A program made the position numbers and the translations under genes. The notes under the pieces are model-generated. The model saw only the letters and a list, made by a program, of their open reading frames with translations, did no database searches and was not told the DNA's origin. 21,206 nt of DNA, from assembly GCA_035526825.1 (NCBI GenBank), contig DATLBT010000128.1, positions 1 to 21,206 on the forward strand, read 5' to 3'. Numbering within the stretch: position 1 is the stretch's first letter; each line of letters opens with the position of its first letter. This DNA comes from JACPFV01 sp035526825. Lineage in GTDB: Bacteria; Pseudomonadota; Gammaproteobacteria; Nevskiales; Nevskiaceae. Positions 1 through 8,096 of this stretch are shown here, in pieces.

Positions 1-1191
1 CGGCCCGCACGGGTAGCTCTTGCGGAAGCGCGCATCGAACACCATCCAGCACGGGATCGCGGCATTGCCGCGCGCCTGGTCGGCGTACACGGCGGCGACG
101 AAGTCGGTGTACGGCGCGGCCTCGTTGCCGAAGCGCTTGCCGGCGTGGTTCACGACGACGCAGCCCGGCAGCGAGCGCTCGACGAACACCGCGGTCGACG
201 ATGATGCACCGGGGATCACGACCGTCGGCGCGCCCCAGGTGAGGTCCATGAAGTGGGTCGCGGCGCCGGCGGCGATGCCGGCTTTCAAACCCTCGCCTTC
301 ATTGCCGCGCGGCGCGGCAGTCCACGCGGCCTGCGTCGGCGCCGGCAGGTACTGCTCGCGCAACGCTTGTGACGATTCGAAGCCGCCGGTGGCGATGACC
401 ACGCCGCGACGCGCGCGCAGGCGCAGCGGCTTGCCGCCCTGCAGCGCGACGACGCCGACAACACGCCCCTGCTCGACGATCAGCGAGTCGAGCCGCGTCG
501 ACAACATCAGTGGCACGTTCTTGCGGAGCATCGCGAGGCGCAAGGCGCCGCTCAAACCCTGGCCCATGGTCAGGCGACGGTCGCGGCGCGTGCGGCGGCG
601 CCACGCAAAATCGGTGAAGTAATTCCAGAACAACTTGAGCGTCAGCAACAGCCAGCCCTGGCTGCGCGCGAACAGCGTGTGCGCCTCGACCTGGTCCATC
701 GACACGCGTCCGAACACCTGCGTGCTCGGGAATGCGGCGCGCAGCCGCTCGAATTCGTCGCCCAGCGTCATCGCATCGATCACCGCCGGCTGCAACGAGC
801 GCGCGCCCGGCTTGCCGCCCGGCTTGTCGGGGTAGTAGTCGGGATACTTGGGCACGACGTCGAATTTCACGCCGAGCTCCTTGTCGAGGTACCCCACCAT
901 CTCGCGCGCGCGCTTGACGTAGGTCTCGAGCTTGCTCGCCGGCACGTCGTTGCCGATCAGCAGCTTCAGGTAGCCGAGGGCCTCGCCTTCGGTGTCGGAA
1001 ATGCCGGCCTGTCCCATTTGCGCATTGCACGGGATCCAGATGCCGCCGCCGGATACGGCGGTGGTGCCGCCGTAAAGGTCGGCCTTCTCGATCAGCACCG
1101 TCTTGAGGCCGAGTTGCGCGGCGCACAGCGCGGCGGTCATGCCGCCGGCGCCGGAGCCGGCGACGACTACGTCGAATTCCTGGTCAGTCAT
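1..1191 (-). CDS. kstD: 3-ketosteroid delta1-dehydrogenase-like flavoprotein, 3' end cut by window
   Basis: Reading from ATG at 1191 gives 397 uninterrupted codons to the window edge; the usual family length is about 550, so the C-terminal quarter is missing. The N-terminus has the FAD dinucleotide-binding motif GSGAGG at residues 12-17 and the flavin-family stretch YGGTTAVSGGGIWIP at 40-54, typical of KstD. Later segments ERSLPGCVVVN and GKRFGNEAAPY also match the KstD/fumarate-reductase flavoprotein family. KstD inserts the C1-C2 double bond in ring A of 3-ketosteroids; with 9-alpha-hydroxylation by KshA this triggers opening of ring B. The neighbouring HsaA and KshA genes support a steroid role. 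A delta4-(5alpha) dehydrogenase from the same superfamily cannot be excluded because the C-terminal catalytic region is not visible. The gene lies downstream of hsaA on the same strand, with a REP element between them. Confidence 0.85.
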   Translation of the reverse strand, partial: MTDQEFDVVVAGSGAGGMTAALCAAQLGLKTVLIEKADLYGGTTAVSGGGIWIPCNAQMGQAGISDTEGEALGYLKLLIGNDVPASKLETYVKRAREMVGYLDKELGVKFDVVPKYPDYYPDKPGGKPGARSLQPAVIDAMTLGDEFERLRAAFPSTQVFGRVSMDQVEAHTLFARSQGWLLLTLKLFWNYFTDFAWRRRTRRDRRLTMGQGLSGALRLAMLRKNVPLMLSTRLDSLIVEQGRVVGVVALQGGKPLRLRARRGVVIATGGFESSQALREQYLPAPTQAAWTAAPRGNEGEGLKAGIAAGAATHFMDLTWGAPTVVIPGASSSTAVFVERSLPGCVVVNHAGKRFGNEAAPYTDFVAAVYADQARGNAAIPCWMVFDARFRKSYPCGP

Positions 1192-1201
1192 CGTTGTCCC
1201 A

Positions 1202-1276
1202 TGTCATCCCGAAGCGAGGGATCGCGTGCAGCAACGAGGAACGCGATCCCTCGTCAGTGCGCTCCTCGGGATGACA
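1202..1276. repeat. REP-type palindrome, TGTCATCCCGA family
   Basis: Imperfect inverted repeat between the kstD-like start and the hsaA-like stop. The left arm begins tgtcatcccga (1202) and the right arm ends tcgggatgaca (1276); inner arms gggatcgcgt and acgcgatccc also pair. The same family recurs at 5267-5347, 15966-16069 and 17825-17906. It nearly fills the intergenic gap and would form a hairpin in the hsaA-kstD transcript. Confidence 0.85.
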
Positions 1277-1283
1277 CATTCGC

Positions 1284-2474
1284 CTAAATGAAAAAGTCGG
1301 TGTTGTCCCGCCCCAGCATCACCCCACCGAAGTTCTTGCCGAACAGGTCAGGATTGTTGGCGTAGTGAGCGCGCGCCGCGTGGATGTCGAGGAAGTGCCG
1401 CACCACCGGGAAGTCGTTGAAGATGCCGCGGCCGCCGCACGCCGAGAGGATCTGGTACGCGTGCTTGGCGCAGCGCTCCACCACCTGGGCCGCCTGGTAG
1501 CGGTACTGCAGGCGCTGGTTGACCTCGACCTGGCGGCCGTTGCGCGCCGCGTCCATCAGCACGTCGAAGTTGCGGTTCAGCACGAGCTTCATTTCGTCGA
1601 TGGCGACGGTGGCGTCGGCCATCGCCATCTGTGCCGGACCCTGGTCGGACGTCTTTACACCCATGTTGCCCATCCAGGCCTTGCCCCAGTCGCGGAACGC
1701 ATTCACCGCGCCCTGCAAGCTGCCGATCGCGGCGCTCGACACCGCGCGCACGAAGATCTGCCCGAACGGCAGCTTGTACAGCGGCGCGGTGAAGGTTTCG
1801 CGGCCGGGATTGGTACCCATGAAGCCGTCGGACGCCTTGTGCGTGCGGTACTCCGGCACGAACACGTCCTTGACGACGATGTCCTTGGAGCCGGTGCCCT
1901 TGAGGCCCATGACGTTCCAGGTGTCGATCACTTCGTAGTCGGACTTCGGCAGCAGGAAGGTGCGGTACTCGGGCGGCACCTTCGGGTCCTTGCTGAAGAT
2001 CAAGCCGCCGAGAAACACCCAGTCGCAGTGGTCGATGCCGGACGAAAAGCCCCAGCGCCCGGAAAACCTGAAGCCACCTTCGACCGGCGTGACCTGGCCC
2101 TTGGGCATGTAGGTCGATGCAATCAACACGCTGGTGTCCTTGCTCCAGACATCGGCAGCGGCGCGCGGATCGAACAGCGCGATCTGCCAGTTGTGCACGC
2201 CGATGACGCCGTAAATCCAGGCGACCGACATGTCGCCCTCGGCCAGCGTCATGCAAATGTCGTAAAACACTTGCGGGTCCATCTCGTGGCCGCCGTATTT
2301 CTTCGGCTTGAGCACGTCGAACAGGCCGGCGGCTTTCATGTCGGCCACCGTCTCCGCGGGCACCGAGCGCAGGCTTTCCGTGCGCGCGGCGCGTTCAGCC
2401 AGCACCGGCACGAGTTCGCGGGCGCGCTGGACCAGCGCTTCGGGGGTGGTGGCGGCGTTCTGGCGTGCATGCAT
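1284..2474 (-). CDS. hsaA: HsaA-like flavin-dependent 3-HSA monooxygenase, oxygenase component
   Basis: A protein of 396 residues, very close to the usual length of HsaA (about 394), with the acyl-CoA dehydrogenase fold of group D flavin monooxygenases. Recognisable family stretches are GDMSVAWIYGV, GRWGFSSGIDHCDW and VMGLKGTGSKD, and a C-terminal SACGGRGIF segment. HsaA uses reduced flavin supplied by HsaB to hydroxylate 3-HSA to the catechol 3,4-DHSA before meta-cleavage. I chose ATG at 2474, with GGAG 12 bases upstream; a GTG at 2492 would add six residues but has no ribosome binding site. No HsaB-type reductase lies in the window. Assignment to steroid rather than another phenolic substrate rests on the KstD/KshA neighbours. 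Confidence 0.85.
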   Translation of the reverse strand: MHARQNAATTPEALVQRARELVPVLAERAARTESLRSVPAETVADMKAAGLFDVLKPKKYGGHEMDPQVFYDICMTLAEGDMSVAWIYGVIGVHNWQIALFDPRAAADVWSKDTSVLIASTYMPKGQVTPVEGGFRFSGRWGFSSGIDHCDWVFLGGLIFSKDPKVPPEYRTFLLPKSDYEVIDTWNVMGLKGTGSKDIVVKDVFVPEYRTHKASDGFMGTNPGRETFTAPLYKLPFGQIFVRAVSSAAIGSLQGAVNAFRDWGKAWMGNMGVKTSDQGPAQMAMADATVAIDEMKLVLNRNFDVLMDAARNGRQVEVNQRLQYRYQAAQVVERCAKHAYQILSACGGRGIFNDFPVVRHFLDIHAARAHYANNPDLFGKNFGGVMLGRDNTDFFI

Positions 2475-2645
2475 TTGCAAGGGAATCTCCACTGGAAAGC
2501 ATCGCGGGCAGGCCCGCTCCCACAGGGGCAGGCCCTGAGCGTTTTTTCACATTTATCGGGAGCCCCAGCATCGTCCAAAGTGACTAAGAAATAGCCGGCT
2601 TTTTTCGGCATTCTGCTCGCACGCAGTAGTCGCGGAGAAACCGTC
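2475..2645. promoter_or_regulatory. Divergent intergenic region between hsaA and the first Rieske gene
   Basis: This 171-base gap separates two divergently transcribed catabolic genes, so it should carry both promoters. I see a REP unit near the hsaA side and the ribosome binding site ggaga (2634-2638) before the Rieske ATG. I could not identify convincing -35/-10 boxes or an operator palindrome by eye. Confidence 0.45.
2501..2524. repeat. REP unit, GGCCGCTCCCACA family (single copy)
   Basis: The sequence gcgggcaggcccgctcccaca is a diverged copy of the unit seen at 10518-10540, 12452-12549 and 19610-19660. It sits about 27 bases upstream of the hsaA start, in its leader, inside the divergent hsaA/kshA intergenic region. 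Confidence 0.65.
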
Positions 2646-3659
2646 ATGAGCGCCAAGCCCAATCCGTCCCCGATCAACCTCAAAATCCTGCTCGAGGGCA
2701 AGACACTCGAGCGCGCGCCGTTTCCCGTGCCATCGGGCTGGTTCTTCGTCGACTACTCCGAGAGCGTCAAGGCTGGCGAGCTGCGCAACGTCACCATCTT
2801 CGACCAGGAATGGGTGCTGTTCCGCACCGAGGGCGGCAAGGTCGGCATGTCGGATCCGTATTGCGCGCACCTCGGCGCGCACATGGGCCACGGCGGCAAG
2901 GTTTGCGGTGAGGCCCTGCGCTGCCCCTTCCACCACTGGGAATACAACACCGAAGGCTGGTGCACGAAGGTGCCGTACGGCACGCGCACGCCGCCCATCA
3001 CCAAGACGCAGCCGATCGTGCGCATGCTGCCGATCGACGAGCGCTGGGGAATGATCTGGGCCTGGTACCACCCGAACTGCGAGCCGCCGGCCTGGCAGTT
3101 GCCGAACGTCGAGTGCCTCGAGCAGCCCGGCTACGTGCCGACGCGCCGCGGCTCGTGGGCGGCCAACACCATGGTCCAGGAAATCGCCGAGAACGGCGTC
3201 GACTTTGCGCACCTCAAGTTCCTGCACGGCTCCCCGGTGATTCCGCCGGCCGAGGTGAAGTTCGAGCAGCACATCTTCAGCGTGAACATGGCCGGCGGTT
3301 ACATCGAGGGCAAGAGCTACGGGCCTGGCCTGAACCTGTTCAACTTCAACAAGGACGGCGCCACGGCGCACATGATCTCGTACACGCAGCCGATCACGCG
3401 CGACCGCTCGCAGATGAACATGAGCTTCACGCACAAGAACTACGAGGATCCGAAGACGCTGGCGCTGGCCAAGCACCTCGTCGACCACATGATCGGTTCG
3501 GCCGCCAACGAAGACAGCGCCGGCTTCGAGGCCGTCGACTTCATCATCTGGAACAACAAGAGGTACCGCCACGTGCCGCTGCTCTGCGACGGCGACGGCC
3601 CGATCATCCAGTTCCGCAACTGGTTCAAGCAGTTCTACGTAGAGCAGGCGAAATTCTAG
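2646..3659 (+). CDS. KshA-like Rieske non-haem iron oxygenase, paralogue 1
   Basis: A 337-residue ring-hydroxylating-type oxygenase alpha subunit. The Rieske [2Fe-2S] ligands are C73, H75, C93 and H96 (CxH-x17-CxxH). The mononuclear iron site reads NGVDFAHLKFLH, giving D186, H189 and H194, with a likely third ligand D298 in the VDFIIW segment. The C-terminal PLLCDGDGPIIQFRNWFKQFY matches the signature end of 3-ketosteroid 9-alpha-hydroxylases. It is followed 38 bases later by a second KshA-like gene, so the two are probably co-transcribed. The two proteins differ clearly outside the motifs, which suggests different substrates or positions of hydroxylation. It needs an electron donor (KshB-type reductase) not found here. 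The start is supported by ggaga 7 bases upstream. Confidence 0.85.
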   Translation: MSAKPNPSPINLKILLEGKTLERAPFPVPSGWFFVDYSESVKAGELRNVTIFDQEWVLFRTEGGKVGMSDPYCAHLGAHMGHGGKVCGEALRCPFHHWEYNTEGWCTKVPYGTRTPPITKTQPIVRMLPIDERWGMIWAWYHPNCEPPAWQLPNVECLEQPGYVPTRRGSWAANTMVQEIAENGVDFAHLKFLHGSPVIPPAEVKFEQHIFSVNMAGGYIEGKSYGPGLNLFNFNKDGATAHMISYTQPITRDRSQMNMSFTHKNYEDPKTLALAKHLVDHMIGSAANEDSAGFEAVDFIIWNNKRYRHVPLLCDGDGPIIQFRNWFKQFYVEQAKF

Positions 3660-3697
3660 GGGTTAGGGAACAGACAAAGCAGGAAGGAGCCAGGCCA

Positions 3698-4798
3698 ATG
3701 TCCGCAGTCATCAAGACGCCGCTGCACACGATCGAGGCCAAGCCGCCGCCGGATCGTTACGCCCGCGGGTGGCATTGCCTGGGCCTCGCCGCTGATTACC
3801 GGGATGGCAAGCCGCATGGCATCGACATCTTCGGCACTCGCCTCGTCATTTTCCAGGGTCAGAGCGGCAAGCTGAACGTGATGAACGCCTGGTGCCCGCA
3901 CATGGGCGCCGACCTCTCGATCGGCAAGATCGAGGGCGACAACCTCGTCTGCAAGTTCCACGCATGGAAATGGGGCGCCGACGGTGCTTGCAAGGAAATT
4001 CCCTACGCCAAGCGCATCCCGCCCAAGGCCCGCATCCAGGTGTGGCCGACGCTCGAGGAAAACAAGCTCCTGTTCGTCTGGAACGATCCGGAAGGCCACG
4101 GCCCGCGCGCCGAGCAGGTCATCCCGCGCATCGAGCCGGTGTTCAACACCGCCGAGTGGTCGGACTGGTCGATGGTGAAGTGGACCATCAAGAACAACTG
4201 CCGCGAGCTCATCGACAACATCGCCGACATGGCGCACTTCGGCCCGGTGCACGGCGGGTCCGGCACGATCTACTTCGCCGACATCTTCGAGGGCCACAAG
4301 GCCACGCAGGTGATGGTCGGCAAGTTCGACAGCCTCGGCGGCAAGGACGATTACCTCACGACGATCGCCAGCTACTACGGCCCGGCGTACCAGATCACCC
4401 ACATGTTCGGGAACATGGGCGGCTACCCCGTCGAGTCGATCCTGCTCAACTCTCACACGCCCATCGACCAGAACAGCTTCGAGTTGCGCTTTGGTGTGAT
4501 GGTCAAGAAATTCCCCGGCATGACCGAGGAAGCCTGCGCCGGCATGGTCAAGCAATACGTCGACATGACCAACAAGGCTTTCGGCGAGGACGTCGAGATC
4601 TGGCACAACAAGGTGCGCATCGACAACCCGCTGCTGTGCGACGGCGATGGCCCGGTCTACCAGAACCGCCAGTGGTACGAGCAGTTCTACCAGGACTGGT
4701 CCGCCCTCGGCGCGGATCAGCAACAACGCCGCGTGCACGAGATCGACAAGGGGCTCGAGAAGAAGCCGGAACTCAGGCACGCGTTCGACGGCCCCTGA
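3698..4798 (+). CDS. kshA: 3-ketosteroid 9-alpha-hydroxylase oxygenase, KshA
   Basis: A 366-residue Rieske oxygenase. Rieske ligands are C66, H68, C85 and H88; the catalytic iron ligands are D177/H180/H185 in NIADMAHFGPVH plus D298 in DVEIW. The C-terminal block DNPLLCDGDGPVYQNRQWY is close to the one I recall from actinobacterial KshA. KshA hydroxylates C9 of androstenedione/ADD-type steroids; together with delta1-dehydrogenation this leads to non-enzymatic ring B opening to 3-HSA. The ATG at 3698 has a strong site aggaaggag (3681-3689). Of the two adjacent Rieske genes this one looks the more canonical. The SCP2 gene follows after a repeat-bearing gap. Confidence 0.88.
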   Translation: MSAVIKTPLHTIEAKPPPDRYARGWHCLGLAADYRDGKPHGIDIFGTRLVIFQGQSGKLNVMNAWCPHMGADLSIGKIEGDNLVCKFHAWKWGADGACKEIPYAKRIPPKARIQVWPTLEENKLLFVWNDPEGHGPRAEQVIPRIEPVFNTAEWSDWSMVKWTIKNNCRELIDNIADMAHFGPVHGGSGTIYFADIFEGHKATQVMVGKFDSLGGKDDYLTTIASYYGPAYQITHMFGNMGGYPVESILLNSHTPIDQNSFELRFGVMVKKFPGMTEEACAGMVKQYVDMTNKAFGEDVEIWHNKVRIDNPLLCDGDGPVYQNRQWYEQFYQDWSALGADQQQRRVHEIDKGLEKKPELRHAFDGP

Positions 4799-4835
4799 AA
4801 AAATAGGGACGCACACCATTTAACCGTTTACTAAA

Positions 4836-4881
4836 GGGGACAGTCCCCATTTTCGAAAAGACGAAAATAGGGACAGTCCCC
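4836..4881. repeat. Inverted repeat of the GGGGACAGTCCCC family
   Basis: The left arm ggggacagtccccattttcg (4836-4855) and right arm cgaaaatagggacagtcccc (4862-4881) pair over 20 bases with two mismatches, around a 6-base loop. Each arm is itself nearly palindromic (ggggacagtcccc). It lies in the 147-base gap between kshA and the SCP2 gene; the rest of that gap (from 4799) contains another gggac fragment and no gene. It lacks a terminator-like T tract, so I call it a dispersed repeat. Confidence 0.75.
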
Positions 4882-4945
4882 GCAGAATCGCGATTACCGG
4901 TAAGGTACCGCGCTCACCCAATTCATCCGAAAGCTGGAGACCTTC

Positions 4946-5266
4946 ATGGCCGTCAATGATTTCCTCAAGAAGCTGACCACGACGCTCGACCCGGGCGCCG
5001 CCTCCGGCACCAACTGCGTGCTGCAGTTCAACACCAGCCAGCCGTCGTACATCACCATCAAGGATGGCAAGGCAACCCTGACCGAAGGCGCGGCCTCCGG
5101 CCCCGACGTCACGCTGATCATGGCCGACGAAGACCTCGAAGCCCTGCTCAAGGGCGAGCTCAACGGCATGCAGGCGTTCATGACCGGCAAGCTGCAGCTC
5201 GAGGGCGACATGATGCTGGCGCAGCGGCTCGGCAGCTTCTTCGACGCATCGAAGCTCGCGTCATAG
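4946..5266 (+). CDS. SCP2 sterol-binding domain protein
   Basis: A 106-residue protein that is a stand-alone SCP2 domain. The characteristic pattern is an amphipathic N-terminal helix, then PSYITIKDGKATLTEG, a DVTLIMADEDLEALLKG stretch and the hydrophobic GKLQLEGDMMLAQRL C-terminal part. SCP2 domains bind sterols, fatty acids or acyl-CoA in a hydrophobic cavity in the cytoplasm. Placed directly downstream of two KshA-type oxygenases, it may carry hydrophobic steroid intermediates to these enzymes; that role is inferred. A GGAG site precedes the ATG. Transcription ends at the hairpin at 5350-5374. Confidence 0.85.
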   Translation: MAVNDFLKKLTTTLDPGAASGTNCVLQFNTSQPSYITIKDGKATLTEGAASGPDVTLIMADEDLEALLKGELNGMQAFMTGKLQLEGDMMLAQRLGSFFDASKLAS

Positions 5267-5347
5267 TGTCATCCCGAACGCAGCGAGGGATCGCGTTCAG
5301 GTTGCACCCACGCTGAACGCGGCCCCTCGCTGACGCTCGGGGTGACA
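5267..5347. repeat. REP-type palindrome, TGTCATCCCGA family
   Basis: The repeat begins one base after the SCP2 stop codon: the left arm is tgtcatcccgaacgcagcga and the right arm is tcgctgacgctcggggtgaca, with inner gaacgcg/cgcgttc pairing. It belongs to the same family as 1202-1276 and 17825-17906 and sits at the 3' end of the transcript, just before a terminator. Confidence 0.85.
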
Positions 5348-5349
5348 AG

Positions 5350-5374
5350 AAAAAGCCGGCGCAAGCGGCTTTTT
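5350..5374. terminator. Bidirectional intrinsic terminator
   Basis: The 9-base stem aaaaagccg / cggcttttt (5350-5358 with 5366-5374) encloses a 7-base loop. It has A residues on one side and T residues on the other, so it can serve both converging units: the SCP2 gene on plus and the acyltransferase on minus. Confidence 0.8.
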
Positions 5375-6015
5375 TATTGCCGGTGCGATCGCTCCAGGGC
5401 CTGCAACGCCTCGGCGATCGCAGCCTGGTGCGCGCCGAACGCCTCGAAAGGCGTCGCCGGGTCGACCCCATGCGGCGCGCCGTAGTACACGTCGATTTTC
5501 GAGAACGGCTTCGGCAGGCGAAATCGATCCCAGCTGTTGAAAGTCCAGTACCGCGCGGGGACGGTCGCGTAAGGCACTACGGGTACCTCAGCGCGGCGGG
5601 CCATCTCGATGATGCCGGGCTTGACCACGTCGGGCGGACCGCTCGGCCCATCTACCGTCACCGCCCCGGGTGAGCCGGCCTTGAGCTGGTCGATCATCTG
5701 GTCTTTGGCTTCCTTGCCGCCCTTGTCGCGACCTTGCTTTCGCGAACTGCCGCGCACCGCCAAGTGCCCGAGGCGCTTGCACAGGAAAGCCACCACGTCG
5801 CCGTCGGCCGAGCGCGACACGATCACCGTGTGCGGCGTCCCGGTCTGGGCGAGGATCCCGGCGAACAGGTTGCGGTGCCAGATGGCGAAGACGTAGCTGC
5901 CGCGGCCGAGGGCCCGGGCGCGCTCGACGTGCTCGACACCGTGAAACTGGAAGCGGTAGGTCGCGTGCAGCAGGCGCACGAGGCTGTAGACCAGCAGGAT
6001 CGCGAGGGTTTTCAT
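5374..6015 (-). CDS. DUF374-type lysophospholipid acyltransferase family protein
   Basis: A 213-residue protein with an N-terminal hydrophobic stretch, the WHRNL motif around H47 (in place of the NHxSxxD motif of PlsC proteins), RGSSRKQG, and TVDGPSGPPDVVKPG. The C-terminal WTFNSWDRFRLPKPFS segment is also characteristic of the DUF374 branch of the LPLAT superfamily. Such proteins sit at the inner membrane and are thought to transfer acyl chains to lipid or lipid A-like acceptors; the acceptor here is unknown. It lies 33 bases downstream of the lipoprotein gene and probably shares its transcript. The ATG has no clear ribosome binding site. There is no direct sign of a steroid role. Confidence 0.8.
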   Translation of the reverse strand: MKTLAILLVYSLVRLLHATYRFQFHGVEHVERARALGRGSYVFAIWHRNLFAGILAQTGTPHTVIVSRSADGDVVAFLCKRLGHLAVRGSSRKQGRDKGGKEAKDQMIDQLKAGSPGAVTVDGPSGPPDVVKPGIIEMARRAEVPVVPYATVPARYWTFNSWDRFRLPKPFSKIDVYYGAPHGVDPATPFEAFGAHQAAIAEALQALERSHRQ

Positions 6016-6048
6016 CCCGCATTGTGAGGGATTCGGGTTTGGCGGGTC

Positions 6049-6843
6049 CTAGAGCTTCTCCGCCGCTTCCCACTCGTAGATCTTGTCCTTCGCAGCGCGT
6101 GCATCCGCGGCCTGGGGCGCCAGGTACAGGTAGCGCTTCATCTCGACCATCGCCTCCGGGTAGAGCTCCAGCTCACCGTAGATCAGCGCGAGGTTGAAAT
6201 GCCCGGCAGGCCACTGCGGCAGCGCTTGCAGCGCCGCGCGGTAGACGCGTGCCGCCTCGATGACGTTTTGCGCACGCACGGCCGCTTCAGCCTGAATCAG
6301 TGCGCGGCGCATCGGCTCAGTGTCAGATGGCGCGTTACGCAAGGCTTCCTGGAACGCGACGTCCGCAGCGGGCTCGACCGGCGCCGCGCGGCGGCCGAGC
6401 GACGCCCAGCCCTGCACGATCGCCCTCACGCCCGGTCCTGGGGATGGCACGTAGATGTACTTCTGGCAGGGCTGCCGCAGGTCCTGCCGAGCGCAGATCC
6501 AATAGAGCGGCTCGATGCTCTGGCGGTTGTCACTGGAGATCGACACTGCCGGGAACGCACGATAAGGCACGGTCCAGAGCGTCGCGTTCGGCGGACAGGT
6601 CAGGCCGATCTTCGCGCCCGTCGCGACGGTGGCTGTCGGCAGCGAGTAGTCGACCGCCCCGAAACCGCCCGAAGTGGTGCCCGCCGTGCAGCGGATCTGG
6701 CCGACATTGGAGCGGATCATGTCGAGCGCGGCGAGCGGGTCCACCGTGGCGGCGTCGACCTCGGGCGGCAGGTACGCATTCGGCTTCGCGCAGGCGCCCA
6801 GAAGTACCGCGCCACCCAGCAACAGCGCTTTCCTCGCGTTCAT
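6049..6843 (-). CDS. Predicted outer-membrane lipoprotein with C-terminal TPR
   Basis: A 264-residue protein with a type II signal peptide ending in LLGAC (lipidated C18). The middle section (about 45-140) contains four cysteines and no domain I recognise. Residues about 190-255 form tetratricopeptide-like helices (AARVYRAALQALPQWPAGHFNLALIYGELELYPEA is the clearest part, read as two motifs). TPRs mediate protein-protein contacts, so it may be a periplasmic scaffold. It is upstream of, and likely co-transcribed with, the DUF374 acyltransferase, and divergent from the next gene to the right. Function unknown. Confidence 0.75.
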   Translation of the reverse strand: MNARKALLLGGAVLLGACAKPNAYLPPEVDAATVDPLAALDMIRSNVGQIRCTAGTTSGGFGAVDYSLPTATVATGAKIGLTCPPNATLWTVPYRAFPAVSISSDNRQSIEPLYWICARQDLRQPCQKYIYVPSPGPGVRAIVQGWASLGRRAAPVEPAADVAFQEALRNAPSDTEPMRRALIQAEAAVRAQNVIEAARVYRAALQALPQWPAGHFNLALIYGELELYPEAMVEMKRYLYLAPQAADARAAKDKIYEWEAAEKL

Positions 6844-6930
6844 TTTGGCCCCACCGTGACCCCCGGCCTCACCCTAGCACCGTGAATTCAACAGGCGCAA
6901 TATGACCCGGCGATGCAGCGGAGGCTTTCG

Positions 6931-7713
6931 ATGCGGCAGACGATCATCGGCGCGGCACTGCTGTCGACCTGCGCCGCTGCGCACGCGCAATCCGGCGCCG
7001 AGGCGCGGGACTGGGCCGCATGGTGCAAGCGCCAAGGCGGGCAGGTGCGGGTGACGTCGAGCAACCCCGTGTGCATCCCGCCCGCCGGCGGCACGAGCTC
7101 CGGCTACACCCAGGGCCAGCAGCAGATGCTGGATCTCGCCGGCCAATTCGGCAGTGCGCTCGGCGCGTCGATCCGTGGAGGGCTGGAAGCCGAGGCCCGC
7201 GCCGCGGAGATTCGGCGCATGCAGCGGTCGTGGGAAACGGAGCAGGCCCGGCTCAATGCGGTAACGCAGGTCGACGTCCAGAAGCAGCGCTCGGCGGCGT
7301 TGCTGGCGAGCATGCAGGGAACGATCGGCGGCTCCGAGCTCGGGACCGCGCGCACGCCGACGGGATCGCTGCAGCCCAAGACCGGCGAGGAGGCGCTGCG
7401 GGCGCCGGCCACGGTGCAAGGCTCCGCCGTGGAACCGGACCGTTCCCCCGCCGTGCGCCAGGCCTGGGACGATTACCTCAAGGCACTCCAGCGCAAGCAC
7501 GCTGCCGAGAAAGCACTCGCGGAGAAGGAAAGCGAGCGCGAACTGGCGCGCAAGCTGACCGCCGAAGCCGCGCGGCAGGGGCGTCTTGTCGACGAAGCCG
7601 CGGCAATGGACGCAAAGGCCCGCGAGGAACTCCACACCGCCCGCACCGAGGCCATCGCTGCCGCGGGTGCACTGACGGCGGCGGAAAAGCGCCGCGACCG
7701 CCTGGGCGAGTAG
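6931..7713 (+). CDS. Secreted protein of unknown function with C-terminal coiled coil
   Basis: A 260-residue protein; I do not recognise the family. ATG at 6931 is chosen because ggag lies at 6920-6923; an in-frame ATG at 6913 lacks one. The N-terminus is a Sec signal peptide with a likely cut after AHA (residue 19). Two cysteines follow in the mature N-terminal part (WCKRQGG and PVCIPPAGG). From about residue 178 the protein is charged and Ala/Lys/Glu-rich (heptad-like, predicted coiled coil), ending in EKRRDRLGE. It converges with the ketosteroid isomerase gene, with eight bases between the stop codons. Confidence 0.7.
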   Translation: MRQTIIGAALLSTCAAAHAQSGAEARDWAAWCKRQGGQVRVTSSNPVCIPPAGGTSSGYTQGQQQMLDLAGQFGSALGASIRGGLEAEARAAEIRRMQRSWETEQARLNAVTQVDVQKQRSAALLASMQGTIGGSELGTARTPTGSLQPKTGEEALRAPATVQGSAVEPDRSPAVRQAWDDYLKALQRKHAAEKALAEKESERELARKLTAEAARQGRLVDEAAAMDAKAREELHTARTEAIAAAGALTAAEKRRDRLGE

Positions 7714-7721
7714 AAGGCGCC

Positions 7722-8096
7722 CTACCTCATCATGTCCGACGGGCCCCAGTAGGCGCGCATCGACGCAAACTTGCCTTCGCCGTCGAACGTCATCACATCG
7801 ATGACGCGAATCACCATCTGCGTGCCCTGGTACTTCAGGTTCACGTCGAACGCCATCGCCGCCGAATTGCCATGCGAGCCGCGAATCGGCGCGGCGAGCG
7901 CCAGGCGCGCACCAGTCGTCATCGCGTACTTGTAGAACTCGCGGATCGCGGCCTCGCCCGACTTCACCGGCGTGCCGACGGGGTCCTCGACGGTCGCGTT
8001 CTTCGCATACAGGCCCACCACGCCTTCAACGTCGTCGGCGTTGTAGCGATCGATGTACGCCTGCATGGCCTGCTTCATCTGCTGCTCGTTGGGCAC
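7722..8096 (-). CDS. ksi: Ketosteroid delta5-isomerase (steroid delta-isomerase)
   Basis: From GTG at 8096 (with GGGGA seven bases upstream) the product has 124 residues, matching the 125-131 of known enzymes. Sequence and numbering align closely with the Comamonas testosteroni isomerase: catalytic Tyr at Y14, general base Asp at D38 within ATVEDPVG, and the second oxyanion-hole Asp at D100 within VIRVID. KGEAAIREFY-like and MRAYWG segments also match. The enzyme moves the 5,6 double bond of 3-oxo-delta5-steroids to the 4,5 position, feeding conjugated 3-ketosteroids to KstD and KshA. It is divergent from the LuxR-type regulator across a 126-base region. Upstream in-frame starts add a segment unlike any isomerase and were discarded. 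Confidence 0.92.
   Translation of the reverse strand: MPNEQQMKQAMQAYIDRYNADDVEGVVGLYAKNATVEDPVGTPVKSGEAAIREFYKYAMTTGARLALAAPIRGSHGNSAAMAFDVNLKYQGTQMVIRVIDVMTFDGEGKFASMRAYWGPSDMMR

Noticed and set aside
299..1126. Long Arg-rich reading frames opposite or overlapping real genes across the window
   Set aside because: They are by-products of high GC content: low-complexity Arg/Ala-rich products, no family resemblance, and better frames in the same place.
2594..2609. Possible terminator gccg-T tract-cggc upstream of the first Rieske gene
   Set aside because: The stem is only four base pairs with the T run inside the loop, and it lies in a divergent promoter region, so a terminator makes no sense here.
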